This document shows positions 31,001 to 42,639 of a stretch of 43,346 nt of DNA, piece after piece. Position numbers and translations under genes: made by a program. Position 1 is the first letter of the stretch, and each line of letters starts with the position of its first letter. The stretch is from Acanthaster planci. Its lineage: Eukaryota; Echinodermata; Asteroidea; Valvatida; Acanthasteridae. Location of the stretch: positions 1,782,675 to 1,826,020 of the forward strand of contig NW_019091377.1 in the NCBI RefSeq assembly GCF_001949145.1, in the 5' to 3' direction. The notes beneath the pieces were generated by a model. It searched no databases and was not told the origin of the DNA. It worked only from the letters and a program-made list of their open reading frames with translations.

Positions 31001-34000
31001 AGCTTTTATTGATATGCATATACAAAGCAAAATAATCGATATGGTGGGGAAACTGTACGCAAACTTTAGAAACATGAATAGCTCCGTTTTGTCCAGAATC
31101 ATCTGTGTTAATAATTAAGATTCCGCTACAATAGAAATTGTCAGATATTAGCAGGCTCTCCGGCCGCCATCCTGAAGAGCTATCAATAATAATCAACACC
31201 GTTCAAGACATAATATGGGAAAATAGTGGAGAAAAATTATCCGATCTTCATCAACCCTGGCTGTCTGGTTATTTGGAAGACTTTGCCATGCCATCCACCA
31301 GCGTCCGATTCGTCGTTCCAGAATACACCAAAAAGAGATGTACAGGATTTCTTTGTTTTATTTCATTTATTAAATGGCAACCTTACCGGTCATACAACAG
31401 ACACACATCAGAGGGAATATCAGTGGCGAAGAACAATCTGAAATATGAGTGAATTGTTTTCATCCTATCTCCTCATTATGGCGTCACTCGCTATCCTACC
31501 TAATGTCTTTTGTTCGTCATAAAAATACGTCGGTAGAATCCCAATCAAACTGCTTCTAATAAATAACACTCATATATTTTTAGGAATATGACGTTTGATG
31601 TGTTTCTTAATTGATTTCATTTTCCTCCAACAGGTATACAATGGTCACAAGAGGACACACGCTCTCAAATACCAGTCGGTTGTCACCGCGAATGGTCTTA
31701 CTGCCAACATGTTTGGGCCAATGGAAGGGAGATGGCATTATTCAGCCTGGCTAACCAAAAGCAACCAATTGACAAATCTGGAGATGTTCCCTAACCATTC
31801 CTAAGGGGAGACATTTTGCCTCTATGGTGATACAGCTTATCCTATCCGTCCACAGCTTATGGGCCATTCAAAGGAGCAACTCTGACAGAGGATTAGCAAA
31901 TGTTCAATAAGAAAATAAGCAATGTTCGCGAATGTGTCGAGTGGGCCTTTGGGAAGGTTGTGTCTTTATTTGCCTGTGTCGACTTCAAGAAAATAAGATA
32001 CTCTACAATCCGTTCGCAAAACGTACAAAGTTGCTGTTTTGATGACCAACTGCCACACATGTCTCCCAGGATCCCAAATTTCAAATAACTTTGGTGCCAA
32101 GCCTCCCACCACTGGAAGAGTATTTGACATAGTGTTGTACTAATAGATTTCCACAAGCATTTGAGTCAAAGCTTTTCACTCAGTGTTCAAATACATAGTG
32201 TTTTATTGATGTCCTCTGCAAGGTCCTGGTGTCTATCATCTTATATTCATGGAATAAGCAATAACTATACAGTAAATAATAATATGATTCAACTTAATTA
32301 GTCGTCAAACCATTTGGGAAATGTCAGCCAAGTGAAATATACAAATATTCTTAAATATGTGAATAAATTGGATATTCTTGTCAAGTCTAAGTGTCTTGGA
32401 TTTACTTCATAAGTTGTCGTCTCAAGAATTCCAAAATCACCTTTCTGTCCTCGCTTTCTGCTTCCATCTTCTTTTCCCTTTCCTTTTTCTCAAGCTCAAA
32501 CTATTGAAGCGTTCTGCGGCCCCCGACCGATCGCTCGGGGGTGGCAGTTCGTCCGCCAATGAAGAGGGAATTGGAGGCCAGACAAAAACAGAAAGCTGGC
32601 AGGCACAAGACTTGGGTACTTATAAAATGGCCTGGATTTCCTTAATTTCGGCGTCACCAATGAAAACTGTTTGGACAATATGTGTAAGATGCTACAAATA
32701 TATGATTCTCAGTGGAGCCATCACCACGTCTCTCCATCCAGTTCTCTAGCAGCTGCAGTCTTTTCCCAAAAAACCTCGGAAGCCCGCCAAACTTCTTCAG
32801 TCTCGCCCAAAAGTATAACATTGTAGGCCACTTCCGGCCGACTGCCATGACATCTAGAAAGTACTTTGCAAGTGAGCACGTAGGGCCTTGCTACAATCAT
32901 GCGTTGCAGACAAGCCCAAGGTTCAAATGTCACATAATTCGCTGATATAACTGGGGAATTTCCAGACCTCTACAGTAGAAATAACAGCAACAACATAAAC
33001 ACTCCATACGGCTCATTTTTATAAAATTTATTTCGGAATATTGATAAGTGTCCACGCTCGTATTTTCTGTCACCATTGCTTGTTAGGCAGCATTATCATG
33101 TCCAACGGGAACGTCTGGAGGGAGCGGCGTCGCTTTGGGTTGAGCGCCCTACGAACTCTCGGCATGGGCAAGAGAAGCGTGGAGCACAAAATCAACGAAG
33201 AGGCTCGCTATCTCCTGGAGAGCTTTGACGCCCGAAGAGATAAGCCCTTTGACCCCGAGCACGACATCCTAAATGCAGTCTCCAACATCATCTGCATGAT
33301 TACTTTCGGCTACCGATTCGAGTATTCTGACCCCAAATTTGCTCAACTCATCAAACTGATCAAGACCAACCTATCCAGCTCATCTTTTCTGTCAGTTAGT
33401 TTCTTACATTACCTCTTCAACAGGTCTGAACATGTCGAGAGACTTAAAAGGTTTGAAAAAACTGCAGCCTTCATCCAGGGAATCGTTGAGGTTAGTGGCT
33501 GCACCATTCGTAAAGAGTACCAAAGTGTGACGTCACTGTGAAACGGAAAGTGCCTTTGAGTACCAAAGTGTGATGTCACTTTGAACCAGAAAGTGTAGTG
33601 CAAACGAATGGAGTATGTGTGCGTGTTGGTTAACGCGTTGGTTCTCCCTCTAATGCCTTTTACGCACACACTCGTGCGCTTGACGTAGTCACTTCGGTAC
33701 TCTATATACAGTTGGCTTGGCAGAATACCATTTGGTCTAGAAGATTATCATTTTGTGCGATTACTAAAATGTTTTGCTAGGAATGTGACTTTGAAATGAC
33801 ATCGTAAGGCATGAGTAATGATGTCAGTATTCACAACAATTCACGACTTTAAAGTCTTGTGTTCCTGCAAAACCAGACAGTTTAAACGATTCTGACTGGT
33901 CAAGAGTCGTGTGCACGCGGTTCGCCGCATGCGCACCAAGGCCATATAAGGAGATTCTTTTGGACTACTTGCACAAGAATATATAAAATGGACAGGGGTG

Positions 34001-34802
34001 TTTGGAAAAATGAAAGTAAAAGTCTAGAGCGAAATCGTTGGAAATTCATCATATATTGATTTCCTTTGACTTTCTGACTGAACAGGTATTTAGGAATGGG
34101 GATGAATATGTGCTTGGCCAGTCTTAAACTGACGTTTCAGACCAGCTCAGGAGAATGGACGGGACTAATGCCCTAGCTGCATCGACCAAGCGCATATTTA
34201 TTCCCCTATTGACATAGAATAACAATTCCTTCAAATTTTCTGCCCGTTAATGGCCCCTACATTCGAAGTCGGAACGGTAATGTTAATGTAGGGAGGGGTA
34301 ACCAGCATGAATGTTGAAATATCCCTTCTGAGAAGAGAGCCCCCCCCCCTAATTCTACAGTGACCTTTTCACAAGGCACAGGCGAGCAAGGAGGGGGATC
34401 TATAGTGCTCAGATTTGTCAATAACCTACGGTTATATTTGACTTTTCCTGCAATTCTGAAAGGAACACCGACACTCGTTCGACCCTAACGACATCCGGGA
34501 CATCATCGACATGTATATTTTGGAAATTAGGCAACATGAACAGATGGAGAAAGTCATTGAAGGAGAAGTCGCCTTCCACGAGAAAACAATGTGGCGGGGT
34601 ATCCGAGACTTCTTCGTGGCAGGCACGGATACTACAACGAACACACTGATGTGGCTGATTCTGTATATGGCTATATATGAAGACGTTCAGAAAAAGGTTG
34701 ATTTGAAACCATAATTGCTTTAAAACGTATTATACAGTAGTATAGAACCAGGGTGGGTTTTTTAGAAATAGATGTGATTTATGGGCAAAGTTATCCTATA
34801 TG

Positions 34803-34834
<32 letters not shown>

Positions 34835-37800
34835 ATATGTGATTTAATACACATCTCAGAAGAAAATGAGGTCCCATCTATTTTTTTCTGCTAATGGGCC
34901 ATGTTGATAAGTTTGATTCTTTGAATTATATTTGCCAGGTACAGAAGGAAATAGATGCCGTCGTTGGATGTGACAGACAGCCAGTGGGTGAAGACAGCAA
35001 CGAAATGCCGTACACCAACGCAGTACTAATGGAAATGCAGCGTCACAAGCCTGTGACCCCAAATGCTGTACCACATCAGACAAGCTATCAAACGGAGATA
35101 TTCGGTTATACTGTCCCTGCAAACACCAGTGAGAATGATGTTATATTGTTCGAATAACAACAAAATTTTTTCATTGTTTTTGTCATTTTCAAACAAGAAA
35201 ACGAAATGCATATCTAAAATATCTAGCATTAGACTTGAGCAAGACTGGATTCGTATTGTTTTCTCTCCGTGTACCACGCGGGCAACATGCGCTGGCAAGC
35301 AAAGTATATAGGAGCACACAAGTAGTCTGGTTCCTTGATAACTCATAACCATGCACGCATGCGCACAAATGGTCTTGGCGTCAAGAAGTGTGAGCGGGCA
35401 ATTGAAAACGCACAGGGGTGCGATTTTGATCATTTTTTCTCAGGTTTTCTACTTTTGTTCATTTTTTTCTTCAGAAATTCCATTAAACCGTTTTTGCTTT
35501 TGTTTCTAATCTAAGCGGGATGTTTAGTGCTCTGTAAAAAGACTTTAAAAAATCGTGATTTTTCCCGTGCGCACGAGATTGGCGTATCTAAAGCCAGTCT
35601 CCTTTCGTGCTGTTTTATAGCCAAAACAATTTAATGGGAGTTTCTGAAAAAAAAACAACAAAGCCAGAAAACCTCAGAGAAAACGATCAAAATCGCACCA
35701 CTGTACGTTTTCAATGGCCCACGCATGCTTCTTCCCGCCCAGGCCATTTGTGCGCATGCGTGAATAATTATGAATTTATTAGTAAAAGTCTACGTTGCCA
35801 CAGGTGTACCCACTCACAGGGCTCTGTTGGTCCCCCCCCCCATCATCCTCAAGCTGAGCTGGCGAATATGACCGCCGACCATAACCTTGAACCTCGGGTA
35901 CGTTGGGTAATGGCAAACCTGTTATATATAGTAAAAGTCTATTCTGCCGGATTCGTTACCCGCTACCGGTCCCTACGTTCAGAGGACGTCTGTAAAACGT
36001 CTGGAGACTACATACGGGACGGGAACTAGTCTATCCAATGGTGCCAATTTACCGCATAGGCGCGCTGGTTTATCCAGTTCGTAAGTGTGACGTCAATTCA
36101 GTTTAAACCACGCCCACTGCACATAGAGTTCTCCTTACCGTTTTTCTTCAAAACGGGGCAATAGCTTTGCTGAATCCATGTAGAGCCACGGGAGAAAACG
36201 GAGTGGCACAAAATCTGATAAACTCAAGAACCTGATCCCAAAAGAGCTGATTGAAGTTGTTCCAATCTGTATTATGTTCTTGGTACGAAGGAGTTTCTGT
36301 GCGCTTCAGTTGTGCTATGTGCAAATCAAGTTGAAAGCTACTTCCTATGGAATTCCATATCTGCAGTTGTCCGTCGCGCGTCATCCGTCGCCTCTTGCTT
36401 TTTGTTGTGTCCCAATTCCGCCCTTTTCCAGTTCCATATATGCAATTTTTCGTTGTCCGTCACCCGTCGTGCGTCGTCAGTCGCGCAACACCTTTCTGAA
36501 AATTCAACCACGTGTCTTTCAGGGAAAAATTTCCTCAAAAATGTTCAGGCAAACGTCTCCACAGTACAATTCACTCTTGCCTACTGTAAAAATGTGTTGA
36601 CTTGTTGTCATGAAATTCTAGACAGAAATCTGCAAGCCTATACAGACATTCCATTTTTCCTGTCCATTTCACCTTGAAATCCACAAATACTAGACAGCAA
36701 ATTGTTTTTGTCAATCGTGCTGGGGATAAGTAGCTGTTTATTGAATGTTTGGGGGCAATTATTACTTGGTTTCATTTTCAGAAAATATGACGTGTTGGTT
36801 TTTGTGGTTGTGTATGCCATGAGGGATAAGCTAATGAGTACAGGTAGTCCAGCATGTCTCCACTGTTCATGGGGCTAACAAAGTAACATTACTGTTTAAA
36901 AGACTTCTGTGTGCCTACGTGCAACTCAAGTCATGTCTAATTTTGAGTATACAGCAGATTTCATCGTCGGTATACCCGCCCTGAAAATAATGTTGAATGA
37001 GTTCGTCTCTTATAAAAGATATTAATTAAGGAATCAAACATTGTAAGTAATTTATTATATACATTCAGTTCAAAGTTACTCTTGTGTATTTCCGGGATAT
37101 GATCTGCTTATGATCGTGGAAGGACAGACAGGCATGGTGGATCAATCGAACAAGTATGTGAAAAGATCAAGGGTCAAAGTGAAAAATAGCACTTTTGCAA
37201 GCGTAACAAAAAAAACCCAAAAACAAAAAATCTCAAAAAAAAAAAAAACGCGCGACGGACGACGGCAGATATAAAATGCCACAATTTCCAGTATGTGTAG
37301 CTGTTCTACGTGGTATTTGAGGAGCATATTTGAAAAAGACTTCGGGATAGCAGATGCACCCTTAAATATTTGTTTCATTATGATCAATCTAGCAACTTCT
37401 CGACGCTGTTTTAGTCTGTCCCACCCAAGGTTTGTGATCATATCGGTCACACTAGCCTCTCTACTAAAGTTGTTAATAAAGCGTGCTGCACGTCGTTGAA
37501 CCATTTCGAGCTTATTGATTTATTTAGCCACGAAAGGACCACATGCTATAGTGAAGCGTACTCTAGGTGCGGACGAACGAGTGCTAAATAAGAAGTTGTA
37601 GCATCAGGGATTGCTGGGAGAAGTCACGGGATGGGGATTAGGTCATGTATAGCATTTGGTGGAACGAACATACACGTCATTTCTGGCCATTCTGTGGACA
37701 ATGTACCACCAGTGAGTGTTAATAGTGAAGCGTCTTTTTTGGATCTGACTTCTTGACATTTGGCGTCGTCTGTTTTGCTGCCCTGTAACATGTTGGTACT

Positions 37801-38836
37801 TTGATGCCTGAAGGGCATAAAACCATATACCTTTACTTTTCCTCTGCAGTTGTCTTTGTGAATCTATGGGCCATTCTACGTGATCCCAAACATTGGAACG
37901 ACCCAGAGAAGTTTGATCCCACCAGGTTCCTGTCCGGTGACGGCAAGACTGTGAAAAAACCGGAGGCTTTCATTCCATTCAGTTTCGGTATAACCAACAA
38001 TCCTTGGCTCAACTTGTAAAAAGTTCTCCGTCGCTTTGCGTTTGCTTTGGTACTCACATCTCTCTAATCCCCCACATTATCTTTGGAATTTTTCAGAACC
38101 ACTCTTATTCATGGGGGATGTGGGAATTACTTTATGGAGTCTTGTGCTCCTTACAAGTGTATGGCTAAATTTTAGCGCTTTTTACACGCTTTTGATTGAA
38201 ACTAAATCGGTATTAAAACATTGAAATTCCCCTATTATATTGAAAACAAATTGGTGGTGGTGATCACCCCCCCTCCCGAATCTTCCAATGGTCACATTGG
38301 TTGCAAATCACACCTGTATTGATTCATCCTGTTGCTTAGTAGACAAAGCTTGAAATCAATGACATTTTTAACCCAGGGCGTAAAAGACTTTTCTTGGAAC
38401 TATTGAAACAAAGCCATTTAACACATCGCTGCGTTTGTGCAGATATTTTCCCTCCAATGGCCTGAGATTTCCAGCAAAATAATACCTCTCCTCGAAAAGT
38501 CACTGCACCATCGAACTTCATATCCCCTGCGTTTTGGCTGCCCTGCAAAACTAATACTTAGCACACATATAAAAAGTTGAAATGCAATGAAAATGTCCTA
38601 AAATGTAAATGTAGGCGCAAAAGTCAGAAGGCTTTCGTGTTTTGCTTCCAAACACAGGTCGGCGCATTTGCATTGGAGAGACCCTTGCGAAGATGGAGAT
38701 GTTTCTTTTCTTTGTCAACCTCCTTCAGCGATTCACATTCTCTTTACCTGCGGGCAAACCACCCCCTTCTCTGGAAGGAATTGTTGGTATCACTCTGGGG
38801 CCACATCCATATGAAATTGTTGCCAAAAGGCGCTAA
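28021..38836 (+). CDS. Cytochrome P450, CYP2 type, six exons, 498 aa
   Basis: Exons 28021-28372, 33087-33490, 34463-34696, 34939-35128, 37850-37987 and 38658-38836 join in phase (1, 0, 0, 1, 1) with GT-AG introns and give 498 codons plus stop, the normal size for a microsomal P450. Features in order: hydrophobic membrane anchor (about 13-34); proline hinge [14 protein letters not shown] (39-52); C-helix W128-xxx-R132; I-helix oxygen-binding AGTDTT (305-310); K-helix ExxR as EMQR (362-365); [10 protein letters not shown] (411-420); heme loop [12 protein letters not shown] (436-447) with ligand Cys444, split by the last intron. All essential residues are present, so it should be active. Family knowledge: CYP2-type enzymes sit on the ER, take electrons from P450 reductase and oxidise lipids, steroids, terpenoids or xenobiotics; the substrate cannot be read from sequence. 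Large introns 1 (4.7 kb) and 4 (2.7 kb) contain transposon remnants. The ATG context (agaaATGG) is good. Start and total length agree with the family. Confidence 0.93.
28362..28440 (+). repeat. 78-bp direct repeat, downstream copy (exon 1/intron 1 junction)
   Basis: The first ~11 bases are the last codons of P450 exon 1, then the donor GTATAT, then intron. It is the partner of 27903-27981, offset by 459 bases. Confidence 0.9.
28472..28600. repeat. (TC)n and (TA/CATA)n microsatellite in P450 intron 1
   Basis: CTCTCTCTTTCTCTCTCTC is followed by about 100 bases of TATACATA-type repeat. Apparent ORFs over it (poly Tyr-Ile-His) are artefacts. A further short TA run lies at 28795-28820. From 28820 to 30660 I see no coding sequence or recognisable element. 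Confidence 0.85.
30661..32160 (+). mobile_element. PIF/Harbinger transposase remnant in P450 intron 1
   Basis: From 30661 an ORF start reads [20 protein letters not shown] before a stop. At 31138-31310, [20 protein letters not shown] and [17 protein letters not shown] match the region before the first catalytic Asp. At 31632-31800, [20 protein letters not shown] and [17 protein letters not shown] are the hallmark DDE_4 core. [13 protein letters not shown] (near 31840) and [17 protein letters not shown] (near 31925) follow in shifted frames, and a piece like [10 protein letters not shown] ends near 32120. The second catalytic Asp (normally in a WHDS-type motif) is Tyr here, the segment carrying the first Asp is disrupted, and there are several frameshifts, so it is dead. 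Terminal repeats were not found. Sequence to about 32940 may be the rest of the element but is not recognisable. Confidence 0.8.
33514..33598 (+). repeat. Two-copy tandem repeat after P450 exon 2
   Basis: GAGTACCAAAGTGTGACGTC and about 20 following bases are repeated at ~43-base spacing with a C-to-T change (GATGTC) in the second copy. It begins 24 bases inside intron 2 and contains one TGACGTCA palindrome. Confidence 0.7.
34797..34835. repeat. (TA)n microsatellite in P450 intron 3
   Basis: Near-pure TA dinucleotides with two interruptions, within the shortest (242-base) intron of the P450. Confidence 0.9.
35341..35775. mobile_element. Long hairpin (foldback) element in P450 intron 4
   Basis: The left arm (35341-35480) and right arm (about 35636-35775) are inverted copies over roughly 130 bases, both containing CACGCATGCGCACAAATGG and GTGCGATTTTGATC. 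The loop is ~155 bases. A third, single copy of the arm start occurs at 42300-42370 (GCGCACGAATGGCCTTGG, then GAAGAAGTGTGAGC). It has no coding capacity. Target-site duplications are not evident. Confidence 0.7.
35928..36035 (+). repeat. Dispersed ~100-bp repeat, second copy at 42165-42262
   Basis: Both copies contain a CGTTACCCGCTACCGGTCCC/CATTACCCGCTACCAGTCCC word. A GGACGTCTRTAARACGT word and an ACTACRTA..GGGAACTAGTCT-like end then follow in the same order. Each copy lies within 350 bases of a copy of the hairpin arm, so both repeats probably belong to one transposon family. Confidence 0.7.
36350..36490 (+). repeat. Tandem pair of CCGTCG-rich units, with an inverted copy at 37247-37290
   Basis: TTCCATATCTGCAGTTGTCC followed by GTCGCGCGTC (36353 on) is repeated 79 bases later as TTCCATATATGCA..TTGTCC. 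An inverted copy (ACGCGCGACGGACGACGGCA, then GATATAAAATG) lies at 37247-37290. The CG-rich word style recalls the element at 832-1079. It could be the two ends of a ~940-bp element spanning 36350-37290, whose interior shows no coding sequence. Confidence 0.5.
37290..37640 (-). mobile_element. Third LINE remnant, antisense in P450 intron 4
   Basis: The minus strand reads [20 protein letters not shown] and then EYAS, and after a frameshift [20 protein letters not shown] and [18 protein letters not shown]. These are the conserved blocks after the reverse-transcriptase domain of CR1/L2-like LINEs. About 120 codons survive. It is 208 bases upstream of exon 5. Confidence 0.75.
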
Positions 38837-39444
38837 ATAACACCTCGGTGGCGTGCATTCTGAGAGAACGGAGGATATCCCTTCACTTTGCGTAGGATCA
38901 TCCCCCTGACTTTTGTCTAAAGAAGCAAGAGAGTGTACCAGCAAAACAAGAAACCAAACCACAGATGCATTTGACATAACTCCCTGTGGAATTGCCATAA
39001 CGAGGGCTATACTGTGCCTGTGTGTAATGTTTGTGCTTGCAACAAAAAGTGCTTCCTTGTGTTAGCTTACCACTGCTTTTTGAATTTACAGAGTTCGGCA
39101 AGGTTTTGGCAAATTTGATTTAATCATCTGTGAAATGACTTTGACCAAATCAAAACAGTCTGAAGGTAATTTTTTTTTAGATATGTATACTGCATTAGAC
39201 TGCATTGGAAAGAGCAAATGGGGTTCTTATACCATAGAGAGTTGTAGCAACTAGATTGGCATCATAATGAAATTAGATATGTTTCGTGAGTGAAAATGTT
39301 ATTATTCCTAATGGTGCACATTCGAGTTATAGGCGTATAGTTATAGGCGTATAACTTAAGAGTGCTTCCAGCGACTCGTAAATTATTCTGTTATGCTTCT
39401 AGGTAGTGCAGCCGAAATAGGGCGTGTAGTTTGACGTATATGAT

Positions 39445-39450
39445 AATAAA
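39445..39450 (+). terminator. Likely poly(A) signal of the P450 gene
   Basis: First canonical AATAAA after the stop at 38836, predicting a 3' UTR of about 630 bases. Confidence 0.45.
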
Positions 39451-41600
39451 AGTAACTGTGTTTCAAGAAACTTTAAATGATTTTTTCCAAAAAAGTGATT
39501 GCTGTCAATGAAGACTTTTCACATCATTCACATCAGAAAAAAAAATCATAGTTTGACTTGGTAGATACAGTTCAGTCGCAAACGAATAGTTATGTAGCCA
39601 TTTCTTTGTTTCAGTTTCGTTTTCTTTGAAGACTACAATTAGCAATCTAATGCTTCCTTTGACATTACAGCATGCTTGGTGGCCATCTTAGCTGTATGTA
39701 GATTGGCTGGTGTAAACTTTTTCTCGAAAGTTTTAGATGTTGAGTATTTTCAACCATAGAGGAAATTATTTTTGCTCACCGGTACATAGCGGTCGTATCA
39801 AAGTGTCACAAGACAACGAAAACAAAACATCACAATTGCAAACATTAAACAAAGACCTTATACATATACACTTATATGTATGTGTATAATTATCAGTGTA
39901 TAAAAGAAGTACCTGTAAAGGTGTAATTAAACATCAAGTACAGCCACTGCCATTTTCGCCTAATAAAAAACTCTGCGCTTACATTGTTAGACCATGAAAG
40001 ATGGGAAGATAATTATTACTCTGAATGTAATTTTTAAAAATGTAAACACAGCTGTCAAAATTGAGGTCTAAAGTTGGAATTGTGAAATATGATAGCTCCA
40101 GATATGAATAATCGTAGTGATTGTTATCCAAGCTTTCGGAAGCCTCATTCCATGGGTGTAAATCCTTGGAACCCCCCCCCCTTTCAAATTTCCATTGCCG
40201 TGCAAGTCATCCTTCACAATTTCCCAGTTCCCAGCACAATACGCCGCTGCCTCATTTTAACACTTTGAGAAATGATTAGTCCGGTCAGAATTCCAAATAA
40301 CTAGCAGATTAGATAGGTTATACCAAATCGAAGAGGATGCCTTTCTTTAGACAGTAGTGTTAGGCCGGCTCTACCTCGTCCTGACACTCACCAATCACTC
40401 TTTCAGCCTGCCGCACCAATTTGTTCCTGCGATCTTTATTGTTTATGCTTCGCGGGCATAGCCTTTCCTAATACACTAAAAAGAAATTCCAAACAGTACA
40501 TAAAATTGAATTATAGATAGTTGTTAATATTGAGGGGTTCACTTTGAATGATTGCGGATTCCTCAGGCAGTACAGACGAGAAATATCTGATCTTAGTGAA
40601 CTTCCTTTTCATATGTTGGTGTGTTTTCTTGTTTTAATCATATTATTAGACGCGTATTTTCTTCTGATAAAGGTAATTTTGAAAAACAGCTATTGCTGAA
40701 CAATGTTACCCTGCGTGTTTTCAAATAAATAAATAAATAAATCTTCCAACAATACAACTGACACGATCATGCAACAATAATCTAATACTCAAATCGCGAT
40801 AACCTTCATGCCCGCTCAGTCTGCTTAATTCTAAAATTAATCAACACCATGTGTCTATAGATCAAGTTCTAAATAATTACATTCACACTTATCCACAAAC
40901 TGGTGAATCTGGTTAACAAAAAAAAACTGAACTGGAGCTAGGACGGTAACTTGTTGAACTCTGCTGATGTGAACTGTTAGGCCTAATTCTGAATGAATCT
41001 CTGATTCAGCTGAATAAATTTCCAACAAACTGAGTGCAGTCAGTCAGATAATATAGAATCCGGGATATTATGAGAAGCGCTGGTCACGTCCAAAAACGTT
41101 GACAAAGAATTATATGTCTGTATGGTTTTGAATGTGCAGTAAAGGTCAATGTAACCGTAGCAAAACTACATATATCTCTACTGGCTTCTTGTGAATAATA
41201 ATACAGTTGGTAACTATGTCATTCGTCTACGCAAACTGCCATGCATGAACCAAGTCAGCTATAAATTTCTCAATAGGAAATTAAAGATAGACATTGCTCA
41301 CCGGGAGATATTCTGTCGGCTTAACGGACGAATTTTCGGCCTGACTCAAAATCTGTAAAATAGATTCTACACAAATTTACTCAACAGAGAGGTCAGTGGC
41401 GAATCCAGCAATGACGAAAACGGGATATCGTCAGAACTTTCTGAAGGGTAGGGACGAAATTTTGGTAAACCCGAGCATACGAGGGGCATAATGCTGGTGA
41501 TAACATGTATCTTTAAACTTATTGTATAACTCCAGTAGGCCTATACTTGTCATAGTATCTTTAGTCTAGATCCGTTACTAGTTTTGGGTTCGATTTTCAC

Positions 41601-41813
41601 TTAAAGGCGCCTTTCCATATGCGTGTCAACACTTGTGCCAATTGGCGTTACGTATCCGTCAAAATCACTCCCGGGGCTATTTCGACGGCCGAACGCAACG
41701 CATATAGGGCCTACGTGCTTTATGTTAATGGGTCGAAAAAGTGAAACGCATGATTGCATTCTGTACGTAACGCAACCAAAAAAACCTACATAGCCATATG
41801 GAAGACGCCTTAA
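41601..41813. mobile_element. TTAA-flanked foldback element (piggyBac-type MITE candidate)
   Basis: The left end reads TTAAAGGCGCCTTTCCATATG, and the right end read in reverse is TTAAGGCGTCTTCCATATGG. TTAA is at both borders (41601-41604 and 41810-41813), the target site of piggyBac-type transposons. A second inverted pair lies inside (GGCGTTACGTATC near 41645, GTACGTAACGC near 41764). The element is 213 bp and non-coding. Confidence 0.6.
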
Positions 41814-42164
41814 GGCTGGAACCGAATCTGTTGTCTAGAGCTACGTCTTTGTCTTCACTCCAGTAGCCAACTGTACTGAACAGCTGAGACAGACAGAAGA
41901 CACTCATCCTTTCACCACCAACTTGCCCTGAAACGCCCTAAAGTCCAAGAACAATTTCCTCCACTTTGTTGAACCCTTCGGAGAAAAACCCTGCAAAGAC
42001 TAGGTGCAGGCTATGGGAGAAGAGGCGTAAGCCTACTTAGAACTGCCACCTTAGGAAGCTGTCCCATTATTTTCGGTAATATTGTATCAGCTCCTGCTTG
42101 ATTTGTGCATTGAGCAGGCTTCATTTCCTCATTAACAACAACAAACAAACAAACAGCAGAATAC

Positions 42165-42370
42165 CGCCGGTTTCATTACCCGCTACCAGTCCCTAAGTTT
42201 GGAGGACGTCTATAAGACGTGTGGACACTACGTAGGTGACTGGAATCAGTCTAGGTCCAGTGCAGCTGTGAAGATCTGATGGCAGAAAACGAGAAGGCAA
42301 TAGACCTTTTATTAGCAAATTCATAGTTATGCAATGCGCACGAATGGCCTTGGTGGGAAGAAGTGTGAGC
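42165..42370 (+). repeat. Second copies of the intron-4 dispersed repeats
   Basis: 42165-42262 matches 35928-36035 in direct orientation, and 42300-42370 matches the left arm of the hairpin at 35341. The order and spacing differ from the intron-4 locus, so the two loci are rearranged members of one family. Confidence 0.65.
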
Positions 42371-42639
42371 AAGCCAATGAACCCAGATTATACAATGACA
42401 AAGCTTTACTTAATGGTAAAAAACGCTTGAGTTACACTTAGTTTAACTGGGTTTATAATTGTCAGACCTTTACTTGATCGGTTAATAGCAAAATTTACTC
42501 AACTGATAGCGAAATTTACTTTACTGGTAACAAAATACTTGTGTTACATTTAGCTCTTGCTGAGCTTATGATTATCAGACCTTTACAATGTCAATAATTA
42601 TACATTCATAAGATCAGGGGGTGGCCTGCTCTGAAGACT

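Larger units (their letters stand above)
38840..42600. other. 3' UTR of the P450 and gene-poor intergenic sequence
   Basis: After the 3' UTR no gene is supported. Repeats seen are an (AAAT)n run at 40727-40741, the foldback element at 41601-41813, and copies of dispersed repeats at 42165-42262 and 42300-42370. The frames present are short and have no motif. Confidence 0.45.
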
